A stretch of 16,866 nucleotides of DNA, taken from Candidatus Poribacteria bacterium (lineage in GTDB: Bacteria > Poribacteria > DTPJ01 > WJIO01). The notes under the pieces were generated by a model. That model made no database searches. It saw only the letters and a list, made by a program, of their open reading frames with translations, and was not told the DNA's origin. A program made the translations under genes and the position numbers. Position 1 is the stretch's first letter, and each line of letters opens with the position of its first letter. Positions 14,260 to 16,866 of the stretch are shown piece by piece. The stretch spans positions 1 through 16,866 of the forward strand of contig WJIO01000059.1 in NCBI GenBank assembly GCA_014730235.1, given 5' to 3'.

Positions 14260-15420
14260 TCAATACCATATACCAGTGATACTATAGCTGCATTTGCTGC
14301 ATTTGCCTTTCATATCAAGATTATATCTCGTTACCTCTGAATTGCTACGGTCTATAAGCATGGTACCGCAGTTGGGGCAATAGGTGGATGAATATTTATG
14401 TCCAGGTATATTTCCAAGATACACAAAGTTAAGACCGTTGGAGAGGGCAATATCCCTTGCTTTTTCCAGGGTTTCCAGGGGGGTGGCTAAAATATCCATC
14501 AGCTGGTAGTTAGGGAAGAATCGGGAGAAATGGAGTGGAATATCTGCACCTAAGTTTTCTCTTATCCATGCAGTCATTCTGGATAATTCTTCTGGTGAAT
14601 CGTTTTTCCCGGGAACCACCAGGTTTGTTATTTCCAATTGGAGGGGTTTTTCTCTTTCCGCGCTTAAGCGATTTATTAATTTTAGAGATTCCAGAACCTG
14701 AGACATCTCGATCCCGCATATCTCCTCATAATAGTCTTCGGAGAAACCTTTCAGATCAACGTTTACAGCATCCATATTTTCCATCAAGGCCTTTAACGGT
14801 TCAGGATAAATATATCCGGCTGTGTGGCATATAGTCTTAATGCCAGCTTTTCTGGCAAGTTTTGCTATTTCAAGGGTATATTCGTAGCATATAACCGGCT
14901 CATTGTAAGTAAAGGCTATAATACGACAGTCTTTCTCCCTGGACAGATTTATTGCATCTTCAGGAGTAAGATTTTGAGTTTCTGTCTCTTCAGGTCTGAC
15001 CTGAGAGATATGCCATGTTTCGCAGAACTTACATTCAAGATTACATCCGGCTGTGCCAATACCAAGAAACTGCTGACCTGGAAGTATATGATAAAAATTC
15101 TCCCGCTCTATGGGTTCAACGTATACTGTGCATGGATTTGAATATACCAGGGAGTAGTATTTTCCATCCCGGTTTTCCTTTGCCCCGCAGTATCCCCGCT
15201 CCCAGTTATTTACAATACATCCCCGGGGTTCCAGCATACATTCTATCATTACCCCCCCATCAAGGGTTTGATAGAACATGGCTTCCTTTAAACCTTCGGT
15301 GGATGGAATCGCATGTTCAGCCTTTGTAACAGAAGAAAATATTCCTGGAACTATGGCAATTGCCGTACCTTTTTTAACTGCATCTTTTATGAATTCTCTT
15401 CTTGTGAATTTTTTTGTCAT
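14260..15420 (-). CDS. AmrS-like radical SAM enzyme with twin-arginine signal
   Basis: This 386-residue protein begins with a Tat motif, TRREFIK (residues 6-12), and a weakly hydrophobic stretch to about residue 32, then an alanine-containing possible cleavage zone near VTKAEHA. The radical-SAM cluster motif is C126-x3-C130-x2-C133 (GCNLECKFCETW). Conserved N-terminal cysteines C61, C68 and C78 and a C-terminal zinc-ribbon (C348, C351, C374, C377) match the AmmeMemoRadiSam radical-SAM family, whose reaction is unknown. No AMMECR1 or Memo gene is in view. A Tat signal on an oxygen-sensitive radical enzyme is odd and may be a relic or mean export after cluster insertion. The ATG at 15420 has no clear SD, and MITE-1 copy B begins 12 bp upstream. 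Confidence 0.87.
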   Translation of the reverse strand: MTKKFTRREFIKDAVKKGTAIAIVPGIFSSVTKAEHAIPSTEGLKEAMFYQTLDGGVMIECMLEPRGCIVNNWERGYCGAKENRDGKYYSLVYSNPCTVYVEPIERENFYHILPGQQFLGIGTAGCNLECKFCETWHISQVRPEETETQNLTPEDAINLSREKDCRIIAFTYNEPVICYEYTLEIAKLARKAGIKTICHTAGYIYPEPLKALMENMDAVNVDLKGFSEDYYEEICGIEMSQVLESLKLINRLSAEREKPLQLEITNLVVPGKNDSPEELSRMTAWIRENLGADIPLHFSRFFPNYQLMDILATPLETLEKARDIALSNGLNFVYLGNIPGHKYSSTYCPNCGTMLIDRSNSEVTRYNLDMKGKCSKCSYSITGIWY

Positions 15421-15432
15421 TTTTTATCTATT

Positions 15433-15605
15433 GTAATCGTTAAAAAATGGATATAATTTAGTTGTCATTCCTGCGAAAGCAGGAATCCAGTCTCCCAAGA
15501 TAGTGTTTTTTCTGGATTCCTGCTTTCGCAGGAATGACAAATTTTGTAATTTACCATAATTATAAAGGTATTCTCTAAACACATTTTTCATTTTTTAACG
15601 ATTAC
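15433..15605 (-). mobile_element. MITE-1 copy B (173 bp, 5-bp target duplication)
   Basis: The ends GTAATCGTTAAAAAATG (15433-15449) and CATTTTTTAACGATTAC (15589-15605) are perfect 17-bp inverted repeats. CTATT flanks both sides (15428-15432 and 15606-15610). The element is inverted relative to copy A and shares with it the TACCTTTATAAT-like and GTGTTTAGA-like segments. It holds a 29-bp perfect inverted repeat (15462-15490 / 15512-15540) around a 21-nt loop; each arm also folds alone as ATTCCTGC-GAAA-GCAGGAAT. The methyltransferase stop codon lies inside its right end. Confidence 0.85.
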
Positions 15606-16222
15606 CTATTGAAATCTTCCATGTAATAATCATTTTTTTGCTTTAATCCCTTTATCGCCATTGCAACTGCATAGGATCTACCCTGTTTCACTTTTTTATA
15701 ATTTCCAAATACTGATCTGAAATTTTTTTTAATGAAATCCCTTAAACCGGAAATTGTTACAACATAAAACCTGCCGGAATCTTTCAGGTATTCCTTAGCA
15801 TCTGATAATATAATACTAAGCATTTCCCGACCTACATTGGCTGGTATATTGGAGGCTATAACATCAAACTTAACATCTTCGGGTATGTGACTGAAAGCAT
15901 TGCTTAAAATTGCTTTGCAGTTATCAAGGCTGTTGATCTGGGCGTTTTTTTGAGCATATTCCACCGCGACGAAATTTGTATCCACCATGTAAACCTGACC
16001 TGTTGTAGCCAGTTTTGCCATTGTAAGACCTATAGGGCCATATCCGCACCCTAAATCCAGGCATATATCATCTTCCTTTACTTCCATATACTCTATAAGA
16101 AGCCTTGAGCCAGCATCCACGTCCCGGGGTGAAAATATACCCCAGGTGGAATGGAAGGTAAATTCCATACCTCTGAGATATTTCTGGAATATTATATCAT
16201 CTTTTAGTTCGCTTGTGTCCAA
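15602..16222 (-). CDS. RsmC-like class I SAM-dependent methyltransferase
   Basis: This 206-residue protein carries the methyltransferase-small-domain lead FHSTWGIFSPRDVDAG (23-38), the SAM-binding motif DLGCGYG (56-62), an acidic strand end near D81, and motif IV SNIPANVG (124-131). In RsmC-type rRNA guanine methyltransferases motif IV is normally NPPF/Y, so NIP is a variant and the substrate may not be rRNA. TTG start at 16222 has GAGGT 6 nt upstream and lies 15 bp past the DUF362 stop. The last codon and stop (AGG TAA) include bases supplied by MITE-1; without the insertion the frame would read AGA TAA, giving the same C-terminal Asn-Arg. Co-direction with the radical-SAM genes suggests one operon. 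Confidence 0.85.
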   Translation of the reverse strand: MDTSELKDDIIFQKYLRGMEFTFHSTWGIFSPRDVDAGSRLLIEYMEVKEDDICLDLGCGYGPIGLTMAKLATTGQVYMVDTNFVAVEYAQKNAQINSLDNCKAILSNAFSHIPEDVKFDVIASNIPANVGREMLSIILSDAKEYLKDSGRFYVVTISGLRDFIKKNFRSVFGNYKKVKQGRSYAVAMAIKGLKQKNDYYMEDFNR

Positions 16223-16237
16223 TGTTTTACCTCTACT

Positions 16238-16866
16238 TTACACTATATTGTCAATCTCAATTACATGTATTCTTTCAGGATCATTGACTCCCAGGGAGTG
16301 TTCTGGATCTGCCGCTATGGGAATATATTTCACATCCCGACCCAATTCTGCTAATGTTGGAAGGCCTTCGGCAGTTCGCTTTTCTTCCAGAAGCATCAAG
16401 CCTATCTGGTCTACAGCCACCGGATCAGTTCCGATTATAAGACCATTGTAGTTCCACATATATCTTTCCCTGCAATTAGTAGGACCGCCTTCATATAATA
16501 TAGTTATGGCATCGGAAATTATCAGCTTGTTTTTGTCTTTGATATGAGGAGAAAGATAAAGATCAGCCACATACGGACTGCAATTATTTCCATGAAATTT
16601 ATTGGGATTTTCTATGGCACCAAAGTAATTTTTTAAGCTCAGACTTAATCCGGCTATGTTATGGTCTTTTAAGACAGGAACATTTACAGTGGCGGTACAC
16701 TGACGGGAAATAATGTTGCTGAGTCTTGATCCCACAGAACCACTTATTGTAAGGTCTTTGCTGTAGCCAATACCCGGTTTTGTTCCATAACACCTGACAC
16801 CTGGATTATCTTTATTCAGCATATAACCGGCCAGGCGAAGCTCTCTGTCCTCTCGATCCCATATTA
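16238..16866 (-). CDS. DUF362 domain protein, C-terminal part (5' end outside window)
   Basis: The open frame continues without a stop to the right edge: upstream of Met at 16820-16822 the codons read IWDREDRELRLAGY, matching the IxWDRxxxxLxxAGY pattern of DUF362 proteins, so the ATG is not the real start. The visible 209 residues include NVPVLKDHNIAGLSLSLKNYFGAI, a typical KxHxxxGxTxxxKN-like block, and GTDPVAVDQIGLMLLEE near the C-terminus. DUF362 members are often Tat-exported, sometimes with ferredoxin domains, and are of unknown function. Whether an N-terminal signal exists cannot be seen. The gene heads the visible operon, 15 bp before the methyltransferase. Confidence 0.85.
   Translation of the reverse strand, partial: IWDREDRELRLAGYMLNKDNPGVRCYGTKPGIGYSKDLTISGSVGSRLSNIISRQCTATVNVPVLKDHNIAGLSLSLKNYFGAIENPNKFHGNNCSPYVADLYLSPHIKDKNKLIISDAITILYEGGPTNCRERYMWNYNGLIIGTDPVAVDQIGLMLLEEKRTAEGLPTLAELGRDVKYIPIAADPEHSLGVNDPERIHVIEIDNIV

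Noticed and set aside
4042-15605. CRISPR array from the repeated GTCATTCCTGC motif
   Set aside because: Copies are few, palindromic, dispersed and irregularly spaced, with TIRs and target duplications; there are no uniform spacers or cas genes.
15433-15605. Intercistronic terminator instead of a mobile element
   Set aside because: The perfect TIRs, 5-bp target duplication and a second copy elsewhere in the window fit an insertion; the hairpin may still affect transcription.
16238-16822. Complete gene starting at Met 16822
   Set aside because: The frame stays open to the window edge and the upstream codons encode conserved DUF362 sequence, so the true start is outside.

Overview
The window looks like part of the chromosome of an uncultured, low-GC, anaerobic or microaerophilic bacterium. 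Evidence: an anaerobe-type oxidative-stress operon (PerR-like regulator, rubrerythrin, desulfoferrodoxin, nickel SOD), four radical-SAM enzyme domains or neighbours typical of strict anaerobes, a DUF362 protein, a Tat-signal radical-SAM protein, and short palindromic repeats of the GTCATTCCTGCGAAAGC type that are common in Desulfobacterota and candidate phyla. The phylum cannot be fixed from this sequence. TTG starts with good Shine-Dalgarno (SD) sites recur.

Layout. (1) 1-29, minus: first codons of ndk, cut by the window edge. (2) 295-3759, minus: a three-gene operon of a mannitol dehydrogenase/fructuronate reductase-like oxidoreductase, a LarA-family protein keeping the nickel-pincer cofactor residues, and a fumarase/tartrate dehydratase beta subunit without its alpha partner. 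It looks like a hydroxy-acid or sugar-acid pathway. (3) 4034-4710: a small DUF454 membrane-protein gene bracketed by two copies of a miniature repeat (MITE-2). (4) 4822-6890, plus: two Gfo/Idh/MocA oxidoreductases. (5) 6900-7094: a third MITE-2 copy with another mobile element (MITE-1) inserted in it. (6) 7200-9228, plus: perR-rbr-dfx-sodN. (7) 9290-16866, minus: a tightly packed operon reading DUF362 protein, RsmC-like methyltransferase, [MITE-1 insertion], Tat-signal AmrS-like radical-SAM protein, HPr-kinase-like P-loop protein, radical-SAM/SPASM protein fused to a second copy of that P-loop domain, a second radical-SAM/SPASM protein, and a PurN-fold formyltransferase.

How the genes work together. 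Region 7 is the best candidate for an undescribed system. Two SPASM maturases, two paralogous HPr-kinase-like domains (one fused to a maturase) and a folate-type formyltransferase suggest a peptide- or protein-modifying pathway related to the SynChlorMet (Scm) cassettes. No precursor peptide is visible. Region 6 is a coherent superoxide/peroxide defence unit with an operator-like palindrome before perR; its NiSOD carries a signal-peptide-like leader placed to expose the nickel-hook His1. Region 2 suggests a nickel-pincer epimerase acting on a sugar acid.

Mobile repeats. Two short non-autonomous families are defined by the sequence itself. MITE-1 has about 17-bp terminal inverted repeats (TIRs) and 5-bp target duplications in both copies. 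MITE-2 has TTCTTCCGGGTTCAGT-like ends. One MITE-1 sits inside a MITE-2, whose uninterrupted counterpart is also in the window. The other sits exactly at a gene junction and supplies a stop codon without changing the encoded protein.
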